The translations under genes and the position numbers were made by a program. Of a DNA stretch of 64,000 bases, positions 34,539 to 43,387 are shown one piece after another. How positions within the stretch are numbered: position 1 is the first letter of the stretch; every line of letters starts with the position of its first letter. This DNA is from Acidobacteriaceae bacterium (lineage in GTDB: Bacteria; Acidobacteriota; Terriglobia; Terriglobales; Acidobacteriaceae): NCBI GenBank assembly GCA_025352065.1, contig JANXUC010000164.1:1-64000 (forward strand). Reading direction: 5' to 3'. The notes under the pieces were generated by a model. That model was not told where the DNA came from. It saw only the letters and a program-made list of their open reading frames with translations, and did not search any database.

Positions 34539-34828
34539 GGGTAAGCCTTTCTACCTAGGATGTTCGGGCCGGAAATCAAGACCCAGCCCGAGCGTAACGT
34601 TGGAGGCATTACTAGGCTAGTTACCAGAGTAGCAGTCCGTCTGAGCGAATGTGATCAGACGGGGGCAGATACGCCCAGAAGTTTCCCGGATAGCGCAAAC
34701 TGTTTCGCATTCGTGCCGGTGGAAGCGGTGGAAAGCGTGACTTGAACCCGGGTAAATGCAGTTAAAGTGATGAAAAATATAGCGGTTGAATCCTTTGGGA
34801 GATGGCCAAAGGTTTGCTATTTAGGTAA
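34539..34828. other. Spacer before AAA+ gene leader
   Basis: 290 bp between the divergent glycoside-hydrolase-like gene and the structured leader. No gene-like frame. It should hold the promoters of both flanking genes, but no unambiguous -35/-10 pair was identified. No dispersed-repeat copy was recognised here. Confidence 0.4.
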
Positions 34829-34921
34829 GCATCACCAGGCAACTTGGGGAAACAAGTCCTGGGATGCAGCACAACCGTCTCTTTAAGGAAAGGTAGGCAA
34901 GGCCGCCAAAATCCGGCGGCC
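34829..34921 (+). promoter_or_regulatory. Structured 5' leader of the AAA+ gene
   Basis: A long hairpin: GCATC (34829-34833), CCAGG (34835-34839) and ACTTG (34842-34846) pair with CAAGT (34853-34857), CCTGG (34858-34862) and GATGC (34863-34867) around a GGGAAA loop. A second, perfect hairpin GGCCGCC/GGCGGCC (34901-34907, 34915-34921) ends 11 bp before the ATG and there is no strong Shine-Dalgarno. The arrangement suggests RNA-level control. It has some resemblance to GEMM-type c-di-GMP riboswitches but lacks key bases. Confidence 0.45.
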
Positions 34922-34932
34922 GCAAGAAGCTT

Positions 34933-36105
34933 ATGAAGACCGGCTTAAGCCTCGCACTGGATCCGAACCGTCGTAGCACAGAAGCGCGCGATTTCGACGC
35001 GACCCTCCGCCGCAAAATCGTTGGCCAGGACCAGGCCATCGACAAAGTAGTCGAAATTTATCAAATGTTTTTGGCGGGGTTGAATGCGCCGGGTAGGCCG
35101 GTGGGGAATCTGCTTTTCCTGGGGCCAACTGGGTCTGGGAAGACGCGGGTTGTGGAGGCGATGGCGGAAACGCTTTTTGGGGACGCTCGGGCGTGCATCA
35201 AGATTGATTGCGCTGAGTTCCAGCACTCACATGAGATTGCGAAGTTGATTGGATCGCCTCCAGGATATTTGGGGCATCGCGAGACGCATCCGCTGCTGAC
35301 GCAGGAAGCGTTGAATCAGTGGCACACGGAAAAGCTGAAGCTTTCGATTCTGCTTTTTGACGAAATCGAGAAGGCTTCGGATTCTTTGTGGCAGCTGCTG
35401 CTGGGAATTCTGGACAAGGGCACGCTGACTTTGGGCGACAACCGCCGCGTGGATATGACGCAGTGCGTTATTGTGATGACCTCGAACCTGGGGGCGAGCG
35501 AGATGAACGAGCTGATCACGGGAGGGTTCGGATTCGCGCGCACGGCGACGGCGATGGATGAGCGCTTTGACGAGAAGATCGATCGCACAGCGGTGGAAGC
35601 GGCGCGGCGCAAGTTCTCGCCGGAGTTCATGAATCGTATCGACAAGGTGGTTGTCTTCAAGATGCTGAAGCCGGACGACATGCGGTCGATTCTGGATATA
35701 GAACTTGGCATGGTGCAGCAGCGTGTGTTGATGGCTGCGGGCGCGAATCAGTTTGTGTTTACCTGCGCGCAAGGGGTGAAGGACTATCTGCTGAGCGAAG
35801 GGACGGACGCCAAGTATGGGGCTCGGCATCTGAAGCGGGCGATTGAGCGGCATCTGGTCTTCCCGCTGGCGAATCTGGTAGCTACGGGGCAGGTGCGACT
35901 GGGGGACTTCGTGCGGATTGATGTGACTCCGGAAGGCGTGATGACGTTTACCAAGGAAGCCGAAGGTACGGCTTTGCCGGGCTTCGTCGACCGCTACGGG
36001 ACGGCAGCCAGCGCGTTTGCTCAGCAGGCTCGGGCAAGCAGGGCGATTGCCAGCCGTCGGGAAGTTGGAGCGGGTGGGTCGGTTTTGGATTCTGGAACGA
36101 AGTAA
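34933..36105 (+). CDS. Single-ring ClpB/ClpA-like AAA+ ATPase
   Basis: 390 residues, about half the length of ClpB or ClpA. It corresponds to their second ring: Walker A GPTGSGKT at 64-71, pore loop SPPGYLGH near 108-115, Walker B ILLFDEIEKA with D143/E144, sensor 1 VIVMTSNLGAS, Arg finger FMNRIDKVVVF, and D2-small domain with sensor 2 KYGARHLKRAIER. No N-domain, no first ring, no M-domain. The last ~50 residues (Ala-rich, ASAFAQQARASRAIAS) are unlike Clp proteins. It probably assembles a hexamer that unfolds or remodels proteins; no IGF/L-type ClpP loop was recognised. A strong terminator follows. Confidence 0.8.
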   Translation: MKTGLSLALDPNRRSTEARDFDATLRRKIVGQDQAIDKVVEIYQMFLAGLNAPGRPVGNLLFLGPTGSGKTRVVEAMAETLFGDARACIKIDCAEFQHSHEIAKLIGSPPGYLGHRETHPLLTQEALNQWHTEKLKLSILLFDEIEKASDSLWQLLLGILDKGTLTLGDNRRVDMTQCVIVMTSNLGASEMNELITGGFGFARTATAMDERFDEKIDRTAVEAARRKFSPEFMNRIDKVVVFKMLKPDDMRSILDIELGMVQQRVLMAAGANQFVFTCAQGVKDYLLSEGTDAKYGARHLKRAIERHLVFPLANLVATGQVRLGDFVRIDVTPEGVMTFTKEAEGTALPGFVDRYGTAASAFAQQARASRAIASRREVGAGGSVLDSGTK

Positions 36106-36137
36106 GCTCTCTCTCTTCTCTTTTTCTCTCTCTTTAG

Positions 36138-36167
36138 GGGCGCCGGCGACTTCCGGCGCCCTTTTTT
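36138..36167 (+). terminator. Intrinsic terminator after the AAA+ gene
   Basis: GGGCGCCGG (36138-36146) and CCGGCGCCC (36153-36161) form a perfect 9-bp stem with a 6-nt loop, followed by TTTTTT. It is 32 bp after the stop codon and is a textbook rho-independent terminator. Confidence 0.88.
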
Positions 36168-36750
36168 GTTTAAGACTATGTAGGGTGAAGTGTGTGTCCG
36201 CCCAGGTTATCGTCCAAAGAACGGACGCGAACCCGGGGCACCCAGCCGCTCGTCAGAACCCAGCATAAGGCCAACTTTAGAGCTGATGGGGATGGAAACG
36301 TCCCGTCTGTCCCCGGATTTCTCCGTGTCCAGCATCGCCATCTGCTGGTAGCGCATATGCAAATCACATCCTAGAATCATCCTCGCCCGGCTCCTTTCCT
36401 CCGAGCCTTGGTCGCTTTCAGCGCCTCCAGGTCTACTCGCTCGTCAGGAGCCGACACGGTTATCTCATCCGCCCAAGCGTCTGCCTCCTATATGACTTGC
36501 CCGGTTCTCAAGCAGTGGGGATTCTCGGGGTGCTAGAGCGTATTTTCATACAGGCTAAACCTGCACTTTTATGAAGCGCATTCTTAAGATGGGAATGACT
36601 GGAGTTGACATGTTTGATGTATACTCCCCGTCACGGCATCGCTCCAGCGCGGTTGCTGGGGCGGGATCTACCGTTGCGTCAGGCACATCCGGGCCTGAAA
36701 TTTTCAAGGCTGGGTTTCATGGTAAAAATCGCGTGATATAGGAGAATCGA
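36168..36750. other. Gene-free region with a family B repeat
   Basis: 583 bp without a credible gene. A family B copy lies at about 36199-36243 (CGCCCAGGTTATCGTCCAA ... GGACGCGAACCCGGGGCACC). A TTTATGAAGCGCATT segment near 36571 is also found, inverted, near 44346. The promoter of the secreted PHI-1-like gene should lie at the right end. Confidence 0.5.
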
Positions 36751-37653
36751 ATGAGATTGACATGTCTTTTCGTGGTGCTGCTTGCCTGCACCGTCGTGTT
36801 CGGACAGGAAACTGTAAACAGCAAAAAGTCCCCAGTTGATCATCAGTTGGCGAGTCGCCAACCACAGCCGCCCATGCTGGGTATTCATTGGGCGAAGGAC
36901 TTCAACCCGGCCTACTCCGCCCGGAAAAGCGCCAACATGATCTGGCACAATGGGGAGATCATGCCAACTGCCTCAGTTCATGCGATATTCTGGGGCACGA
37001 GCTGGCCAGGGAACACCTCGGATAAGGTCAGTGGGATGGACACTTATTACACTGGATTCGGTGGCTCCGGCTATGCGCATGCCTCGGATGAGTACACGGG
37101 ATCGAATGGTCAAGTGACATCGACGGTATCGTATACGGGACATACTGTCGACGGCTCAACCGCCAGTGGTGGCGGCTCGACCTCCGCAATCCTTGCCGAG
37201 GTCTGCAAAGTGGTTGGGACGGGCTCAGTTCACAATGGCTTTTACCCTGTTTACGTCGATCTGCCCCGAGGAAGTGCCGGCTACTGCGGATACCACAGCG
37301 CTGGAACCTGTAGCGGCGTCACCGTGCAGTTCGCGTTCTTCTGGAACCTGGATGCTGATCCCGGTTGCGATCCGTCGGACACTTCTGGACAGCATTCCCA
37401 AGGGCTGGCCGCCATCGCCAATACCTCTTCGCACGAACTCTCGGAAGCAAGAACCGATCCGAACAACGGCGGCTGGTACGACAGTCGTGGCCAGGAGAAC
37501 GGCGATAAATGCAACTTTACATTTGCCGACCCGTTGGTGACATTCTCCAATGGGTCGGCGTGGAAGGCCCAGACCGAGTGGTCCAATGCCGCTTTCACGG
37601 CTGGAACGGGCTTCCCGAATTCCAGCGGTCAGAAAGGCTGTATCGACAACTAA
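36751..37653 (+). CDS. Secreted PHI-1/EXORDIUM-like protein
   Basis: 300 residues with a signal peptide (MRLTCLFVVLLACTVVFGQE). The mature protein has ASVHAIFWGTSWPGNTSDKV, YTGFGGSGYAHASDEY, GFYPVYVDLPRG and SSHELSEARTDPNNGGWYDS, which resemble the phosphate-induced protein 1 (PHI-1/EXORDIUM) family. Five or more cysteines (GYCGYHSAGTC, GCDPSD, KCNF, GCID) suggest disulfides outside the cytoplasm. Plant family members influence growth; bacterial members have no assigned activity. SHELSEARTDP has the feel of a metal site but is unproven. AGGAG lies before the ATG. Confidence 0.78.
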   Translation: MRLTCLFVVLLACTVVFGQETVNSKKSPVDHQLASRQPQPPMLGIHWAKDFNPAYSARKSANMIWHNGEIMPTASVHAIFWGTSWPGNTSDKVSGMDTYYTGFGGSGYAHASDEYTGSNGQVTSTVSYTGHTVDGSTASGGGSTSAILAEVCKVVGTGSVHNGFYPVYVDLPRGSAGYCGYHSAGTCSGVTVQFAFFWNLDADPGCDPSDTSGQHSQGLAAIANTSSHELSEARTDPNNGGWYDSRGQENGDKCNFTFADPLVTFSNGSAWKAQTEWSNAAFTAGTGFPNSSGQKGCIDN

Positions 37654-38337
37654 CAACGATCTGACCGCAAGGCGGGTGTTTGGGCCGTTCGAATTGATTC
37701 GGGCGGCCCAGCCTTTGCTCTCTCCCGCCCAATCAAGACAAAAGAGTCCTCCTTCTGTGTCACTTTCCTGGCGGGTAGCAATACTCCCGTAAACGACGAG
37801 GAGCAACCGGCTGATTCAGAGACCGACTATCCCCGCGCCGCCTGATCCAGGTCCTCGTTCAAGGACGTACCCCTCGTGCTGCAGCCACTGCTACCTCCGG
37901 CCAGCTATCTGTCCGGCCGATGACGAAAGGAATTTCATATTTGGCGAGGAATTTTTCTTCCTGCAGATGTGAGACGCGAAGCCGGAACATAGTGGGGGAG
38001 TAAAGAGGAAGCTCCGCCTCTTTCCCGAGGAAAATCTTCGTCGCATAGGGAGCGGGAGACTGGGAGCCAGGGGGTACCGGCGTACACCATCACGAGCGAC
38101 AGCAACCCGCGCCAGAAGCGGAGACGGAAGCTCGAATAGCTGGTTGCAGCGCCGGGAAATCTCCGGTAGTCGATCCTGTTTGGGGTGTGAAAATTGAAAG
38201 TTAGAATACAATGATGCATATATTATTGGACGGGTTTTCCCCGGCATGTCAATGCTGGACTGGCGCCCAAGCTGTAGACGACCATGGACCGGAAAAGCTT
38301 GTAAAGGTTAGAAGTTAGCACGTCAGGAGGGGGCAAC
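37654..38337. other. Gene-free region before the aminomutase cassette
   Basis: 684 bp with no convincing gene. A family E-like segment is present at about 37700-37730 (CGGGCGGCCCAGCCTTTGC). A frame on the minus strand (37891-38247) lacks protein-like composition. The right end is AT-richer around 38195-38225 and is followed by an AGGAGG site for the next gene; a promoter there is plausible. Confidence 0.45.
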
Positions 38338-39675
38338 TTGCCGACGAACGTCGCGACCAGCTTTCGAACAGAACAATCAAGGCTCCTCTATGAGCGAGCA
38401 ACAAAGTTGCTGATTGATGGAGGAAGCTCGCCTTCCCGCGGGCCGGTGAACTACGGCGAGTACCCCATTTTCATGCAGCGCGCGCAAGGGTCGCGTTTGT
38501 ACGACGTCGATGGCAACGAATACATCGACTGGATGATGGGTTTTGGCGCCCTGCCATTGGGACACGCAGATCCCGATGTGACTCGAGCAATCAGTGAAGC
38601 GGCGGCCACTGGTGCGCACTTCGCAACTGCCACCGAGATTGAGATTGAAGTCGCTGAGTTGCTGCAAAAAGCGATCCCGAATGTCGAGGCCGTGCGCTTC
38701 GCTAACACCGGTACCGAAGCGATTATGGCCGTGATCCGTCTCGCGCGCGGCTTTACGGGAAGACCGAAGATCCTCAAGTTTGAAGGTCACTACCATGGCT
38801 GGTACGACGATGTACTGGCAACATCCAATTGCCTGCCGCCAGGGGATCCGGAATTGAGCCCGGATGGAGTCAAGATCCCCGATACCCTCGGTCTCAACCG
38901 CTCTTCGCTGGATGACACAATCGTTGTGCCGTGGAATGATTTGCCCGCGTTGGAGCGCGTCCTACAACAGCATGCCGGAGAAATTGCAGCTGTAATTACC
39001 GAGGGCGTGATGGCAAATATGGGCGTCATTCCTCCCGCTCCAGGATACTTGGAAGCGGTGCAGGCCCTCGCCCGCCAGCATGGAATTCTGTTCGTTTTGG
39101 ATGAGACGGTAACGGGATTTCGAATTGCCCTGGGCGGTTGCCAGGAATACTACAAACTTTCTCCAGATATTGTTACGTTCGGCAAGGCGCTGGGTTGCGG
39201 GCTTCCTGTAGCCGCTTTCGCGGGTCGCATGGATGTGATGCGCGCCCTTGCTGGCGGAAATGTCTTGCACTACGGTACGCACAACGGTTCCCGTATCGGA
39301 ATGCACGCTGCGCGCGCAAGTTTGCGTAGACTCATGCACGACCAGGGCGCGGCCTTCCGCTATATCTGGGATTTGGCAGACCAGTTTGCCTCTGGCATGC
39401 ATGAAGTTTTTCGGCGTACGGGAACCCGGGCCATCATTCAGCGCGTCGGTCCTATGTTCCAGATCCTATTCACAGAGAAGCCGCAGATTCGAGACTATCG
39501 GGAATACTGCCAATATGTAGACCGGAAGAAATACAGGGAATTTTCCTGGAAGTTGTTCGAGCATGGTATCTATACCAGTCCGGCAGCTACGTTGCACTCG
39601 ATTGTGACTGTCGCCCATACATCGGACGATGTCAACAAGACTCTGGTGGCTATGGATGCAGTTCTAAGGCGTTAG
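38338..39675 (+). CDS. Glutamate-1-semialdehyde aminomutase-like class III aminotransferase
   Basis: 445 residues from TTG 38338, with AGGAGG 9 bp upstream. Fold type I, class III: substrate-entry and PLP motifs YDVDGNEYIDWMMGFGALPL, RFANTGTEAIMAVIRLAR, GHYHGWYDD, VLDETVTGFR, and Lys283 in DIVTFGKALGCGLP. The order matches HemL (GSA-AM), but this copy lies in a P5CR/SDR cassette rather than with heme genes, so it is probably a paralogue for another amino-aldehyde or beta-amino acid. It is the first gene of the cassette; the next gene starts 50 bp downstream. Confidence 0.82.
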   Translation: MPTNVATSFRTEQSRLLYERATKLLIDGGSSPSRGPVNYGEYPIFMQRAQGSRLYDVDGNEYIDWMMGFGALPLGHADPDVTRAISEAAATGAHFATATEIEIEVAELLQKAIPNVEAVRFANTGTEAIMAVIRLARGFTGRPKILKFEGHYHGWYDDVLATSNCLPPGDPELSPDGVKIPDTLGLNRSSLDDTIVVPWNDLPALERVLQQHAGEIAAVITEGVMANMGVIPPAPGYLEAVQALARQHGILFVLDETVTGFRIALGGCQEYYKLSPDIVTFGKALGCGLPVAAFAGRMDVMRALAGGNVLHYGTHNGSRIGMHAARASLRRLMHDQGAAFRYIWDLADQFASGMHEVFRRTGTRAIIQRVGPMFQILFTEKPQIRDYREYCQYVDRKKYREFSWKLFEHGIYTSPAATLHSIVTVAHTSDDVNKTLVAMDAVLRR

Positions 39676-39725
39676 AGGCCGGGAATCCGGAAGCATCGGA
39701 AAAGGAGCCGCCACAGTTATCCGTC

Positions 39726-40637
39726 ATGCCGCCCGGTACAGGACAATTCGTTCCAACTATCGTTTTCCTGGGAGGCGGACGCATCACGTCGGCGATCGTG
39801 GCCGGGCTGAGAGTCGCCAGAAGTCGGCAGCCTGTTGTCGTGCATGATCGCAACCTGAGCAAGCTGAAGCGCTTGCATCGTCAATACGATGTGGTAGTGG
39901 AGCCGAATCTCGAGCAAGCTGTCAGACAAGCGGATTTTCTTATCGTGGCCGTCCGGCCTGATTCCGTGCCCGCGTTGCTCGAAAGACTACGTGGAACTCT
40001 GGCAACGCGATCGCAAGAAAAGAACGTAGCGCCTTTGATCGCGATTAGTCTGGCGGCTGGTATACCCTTGGCCCGCTTGCGCCAGATGTTGAATTCCCAA
40101 GTTCTCTGGGCTCGAGCAATGCCCAGTCCTATTTGCAAGAATGGAACTGGCTTGACGGCACTGGCATGGGAGAGAGAGCTTCCTCGTCAGCAACGCCATC
40201 AGGTGCGGAGTTTTTTCAGTCAAATTGGAAGCGTGTTGGACCTTCCAGAAATCAAATTCGATGCTTTCACCGTGACTTATTCATCGAGCCACGGATATCA
40301 TGCGCTTGCGACATTGGCCGATGCTGCGGAGCAATTGGGACTGGACCGCAAAACGGCATACATGGCTGCGTCTCACGCGCTAGCGGATGGAATTGTTGCG
40401 TGGAGAAGCCAGAAGGATTCCTTGGATATCCTCTTGGAAGAAGCAGCCACTCCAGGTGGTATAGCGGAGACCGCCATGGCTGCTATGAATCGCAGCGGGT
40501 ACGCCAAAGCAGTGCAGACAGGGTTGCGTGCGGGATTGGCGGCGGCTCGCGCGAATGCCACGCCACGCGGAAGCTCCCGGAGAAGCCCAGTTACTCCCAA
40601 GAAAAAAACTGGGAAGCGTTTGAGAGGCGCTCCATAG
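39726..40637 (+). CDS. Pyrroline-5-carboxylate reductase-like oxidoreductase
   Basis: 303 residues. Rossmann N-domain: TIVFLGGGRITSAIVAGLR and ADFLIVAVRPDSVPALLERL; ISLAAGIPL and ARAMPSPICKNGTGLTAL match the P5CR active-site side. The C-terminal dimerisation helices include EEAATPGGIAETAMAAM, a strong ProC signature. The usual SGPAY segment is replaced by YSSSHGYHALATLADAAE, so the substrate may differ from P5C. The last ~25 residues are a basic tail. It is flanked by aminomutase-like and SDR genes in the same direction, implying a shared pathway with a cyclic imine. Confidence 0.8.
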   Translation: MPPGTGQFVPTIVFLGGGRITSAIVAGLRVARSRQPVVVHDRNLSKLKRLHRQYDVVVEPNLEQAVRQADFLIVAVRPDSVPALLERLRGTLATRSQEKNVAPLIAISLAAGIPLARLRQMLNSQVLWARAMPSPICKNGTGLTALAWERELPRQQRHQVRSFFSQIGSVLDLPEIKFDAFTVTYSSSHGYHALATLADAAEQLGLDRKTAYMAASHALADGIVAWRSQKDSLDILLEEAATPGGIAETAMAAMNRSGYAKAVQTGLRAGLAAARANATPRGSSRRSPVTPKKKTGKRLRGAP

Positions 40638-40700
40638 ATATGCAAGGGTGCTGGTCCGCTACTTTCACCCGGCAACTCAGGAGCATTCAAGGTTCTCGCC

Positions 40701-41498
40701 ATGAATATGCAAGAGATTCGTAATCGTGCAGGCCAGTTGCTTTCTCTGGAAGGGAAAGTAGCGCTGGTGACGGGGTCGGCGTCGGGAATCGGTCGAGGCA
40801 TCGCAATTCGATTGGCGGAGATGGGAGCTACGATTGTAGTCCTCGATAAGAACCTCGAGGGCGGCCGCGAGACTGTCACGACGATTGTGCAGGCTGGCGC
40901 GCGAGCGGTGGCGTTAGCATGCGACGTGCGTTCCCGCTCCGATTGTCAGCGGGCGGTTGCAGAGGTCGTAGCTGCTTACGGCCGGATCGATATTCTTTGT
41001 AACAATGCAGGTATCGCGATTCGTAAAGACGTTCTCATGTTGGAAGAAGAAGAGTGGGACCTGGTCTTGGGCGTCACGCTGAAGAGCGTCTACCTCCTTT
41101 CGCGCGAAGTGATTCCGCACATGATTCGCGGCGGTGGGGGATCGATCATCAACACGGGATCGGGATGGTCGCTCAAAGGCGGGCCTAAAGCAGTTTCCTA
41201 TTGCGCGGCCAAGGGCGGCGTTATGAACCTGACCAGGGCCATGGCGATCGATCACGGCAAGGACAACATTCGTGTGAATTGCGTTTGTCCCGGTGACATC
41301 GACACGCCGATGCTGGCATCCGAATGCCGCCAGCTCGGAGAAGATGCGAATCAGTTCATGAAGGAAGCGGCCAACCGGCCCTTGGCTCGCGTCGGAACGC
41401 CCGACGATGTGGCCAACGCCGTACTGTTTCTCGCCAGCGATATGTCGAAATGGGTGACGGGCGCCTCGCTTGTTGTGGACGGTGGCGGGCTGGCTTGA
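40701..41498 (+). CDS. Short-chain dehydrogenase/reductase
   Basis: 265 residues, a classical SDR. The NAD(P)-binding motif is TGSASGIG at 24-31, D50 (VVLDK) suggests NAD preference, NNAG is at 101-104, and the catalytic residues are S154 (NTGSGWS), Y167 and K171 (YCAAK). The C-terminus KWVTGASLVVDGGG is typical. It could reduce or oxidise a hydroxyl/keto intermediate in the same pathway as the two upstream enzymes; specificity cannot be read. It is the last gene of the cassette and is followed by repeats. Confidence 0.88.
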   Translation: MNMQEIRNRAGQLLSLEGKVALVTGSASGIGRGIAIRLAEMGATIVVLDKNLEGGRETVTTIVQAGARAVALACDVRSRSDCQRAVAEVVAAYGRIDILCNNAGIAIRKDVLMLEEEEWDLVLGVTLKSVYLLSREVIPHMIRGGGGSIINTGSGWSLKGGPKAVSYCAAKGGVMNLTRAMAIDHGKDNIRVNCVCPGDIDTPMLASECRQLGEDANQFMKEAANRPLARVGTPDDVANAVLFLASDMSKWVTGASLVVDGGGLA

Positions 41499-41599
41499 TC
41501 GGGAGCTTGCACGATCTCTTTTTTGAAATCATCTCTTCAGGTCCACGGTGAATATTTGGCGCAGTCTGTGGTGTGTTCTTGTCTTGCTGGCATCGCTGG

Positions 41600-41822
41600 G
41601 GGCGGGTGGCCGAGCCTTTGACCTCTCTGATCTGCACAGGACAAAAGGGTGCCTTATCCTTCGTTTTTTGAAGGGTGGGAGTAGGCACGCTTAAAGCTAT
41701 AGTTCTTCCCGTCAACTGCCGATCAAGCGCTCTATGGGAGGAGTCTCGGCTCGACCAGTGTGTGCGGGAGATCGAGGGATTCCTCGCCTTCGCCAAGAGC
41801 GCTCAGGGTGGGAATGACAATA
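41600..41822. repeat. Family E, C and A repeats
   Basis: Family E (GGCGGGTGGCCGAGCCTTTG at about 41606-41625) then family C (GGTGCCTTATCCTTCGTTTT ... GAAGGGTGGGAG, about 41646-41690), repeating the arrangement at 31390-31474. A family A variant in reverse orientation follows at about 41772-41822, ending GGGAATGACAATAAAT. Confidence 0.62.
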
Positions 41823-41845
41823 AATCTAAGGAGGACTTGATACCA

Positions 41846-43234
41846 ATGAGCGCTCATAATCGGATTTTCCGGACGATTGCATTGTTTCTAGCTGTATGCC
41901 TGGCGGCACCGCTGCCCGTGTTTGCCCGCTACCGTCCTACGCAAGGGTCGAATGCATTTTCGCGCGAGCAGGAATTGCAGGCGGGGCAGGAGGCTTCGGC
42001 GGATGTGCTGAAGAAGATGCCGGTGCTGCCGGACGGCGATCCGGTGACGTTGTACATTCAGCATTTGGGGGCGCAGTTGACGGCGCACGCTCCGGGCGAA
42101 CAGTGGCCTTACCATTTCCGCGTGGTGAATCAAAAGGAAATCAATGCGTTTGCGCTGCCGGGTGGGCCGATTTTTGTGAACATGGGAACCATTCAGGCTG
42201 CCGATAACGAAGCGGAGCTGGCTGGGGTGATGGCGCATGAGATTTCGCACGTGGTGCAGCGCCATGCTACGCGGGCTGCGACCAAGCAGATGAATGTGCA
42301 GATGCCGTTGCAGATATTGGGCGCGCTACTGGGGCGCAGCACTGTGGGCCAGTTGGCGGCGGCGGGGATTTCGTTTGGCGCGGGATCGTATTTTATGAAG
42401 AACTCGCGGCAGAACGAATCGGAAGCGGATTTGATTGGGACCGACATTATGTACGACGCGGGCTACAATCCGCGGGCGATGGCGGATTTTTTTACCAAGC
42501 TGGAAAAAGAAGGTGGGGCGAACGGGCCACAATTTTTCAGTGACCATCCGAATCCCGGGAACCGCGCGGGTTCGGTGGAGAAGGAGGTTCGCACGCTGGC
42601 TGCGAAGAGCTATCGTGGGAGCAGCGCCGAATTCGCGCAGATCAAGCAACGCGTCGTCGGCATTAAGGCGCTGACGGCGCAGGAAATTGCGGCTCAGGCT
42701 CAGCAACAGCAAGGTCAGAGCGTGAAGGGGAGGCTGCCTGCGGCTGAGTTCCCTTCGCGAAGCGTGCGGACGTTCAATCACAACTTGTTTCAGATTTCAT
42801 ATCCGGAAAACTGGCGGGTGTTTGGGGATAAGACTTCTAGCGTCAATATTGGGCCGGCTAGCGGCGTATCCGAGAGTGCGATCGCCTACGGCGTGCTGAT
42901 CAGCGACTTCCAACCGGAAAATCAGAACGCACCGCTGGATGCGGCGACGCACGAGCTGTTGAATTCGCTGCGGCAGTCGAATCAGGATATGAAGCAGGTG
43001 GGTCATGACGAGGATATTCGGGTGAGCGGAATCAATGCGAAGTCGGTGGATTTGATCGCGACTTCTCCGGTGAAGGATGCGAATGGCCAGCCGCAACGCG
43101 AGCGCGATTGGCTGGTGACTGTGCCAGGTCGGAACGGGAATCTGACTTATCTAGTTTTCATTGCGCCGGATTCGGATTTTAATACTTTGCGGCCTACGTT
43201 TGAGCAGATGCTGAGGGCGTTGCGGGTGAAGTAG
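41846..43234 (+). CDS. Secreted M48-family metallopeptidase (BepA-like)
   Basis: 462 residues from ATG 41846, preceded by AAGGAGG; the longer frame to 41675 is repeat DNA. A signal peptide (IFRTIALFLAVCLAAPLPVF) leads to an M48 domain with HEISH at 131-135 and the third ligand E193 in QNESEADLIG. FALPGGPIFVNMG and FFSDHPNPGNRAGSVEKEV are also typical of periplasmic M48 proteases such as BepA/YfgC. A C-terminal domain of about 140 residues (SYPENWRVFGDKTS onward) has no recognised activity. It probably degrades misfolded outer-membrane or secreted proteins in the periplasm. Confidence 0.88.
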   Translation: MSAHNRIFRTIALFLAVCLAAPLPVFARYRPTQGSNAFSREQELQAGQEASADVLKKMPVLPDGDPVTLYIQHLGAQLTAHAPGEQWPYHFRVVNQKEINAFALPGGPIFVNMGTIQAADNEAELAGVMAHEISHVVQRHATRAATKQMNVQMPLQILGALLGRSTVGQLAAAGISFGAGSYFMKNSRQNESEADLIGTDIMYDAGYNPRAMADFFTKLEKEGGANGPQFFSDHPNPGNRAGSVEKEVRTLAAKSYRGSSAEFAQIKQRVVGIKALTAQEIAAQAQQQQGQSVKGRLPAAEFPSRSVRTFNHNLFQISYPENWRVFGDKTSSVNIGPASGVSESAIAYGVLISDFQPENQNAPLDAATHELLNSLRQSNQDMKQVGHDEDIRVSGINAKSVDLIATSPVKDANGQPQRERDWLVTVPGRNGNLTYLVFIAPDSDFNTLRPTFEQMLRALRVK

Positions 43235-43387
43235 GATCGGGGTGCCGGACCCCAACTCTTGTCGCAGGTGATTCGACTAAGAAGCGGGGTTGTGTGTGTA
43301 ATGGCGATCTTACGCCAATTAAGATTTAGAATGCGGCTACGACGCGGTCCAGCAGTTCATTCTGTGGTCAAGGAACCGAGAGAAATC

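Noticed and set aside
34829-34921. c-di-GMP (GEMM) riboswitch
   Set aside because: Some local resemblance (GGCAA and GGTAGGC), but the conserved GACGCAAAGC segment and the right stem order are missing; kept only as an unnamed structured leader.
37891-38247. Minus-strand frame of about 118 residues
   Set aside because: Low-complexity Arg/Pro/Ser composition, no ribosome-binding site and no family motif.
41675-41845. Longer start for the M48 peptidase
   Set aside because: The extension is dispersed-repeat DNA; ATG 41846 has an AAGGAGG site and begins the signal peptide.
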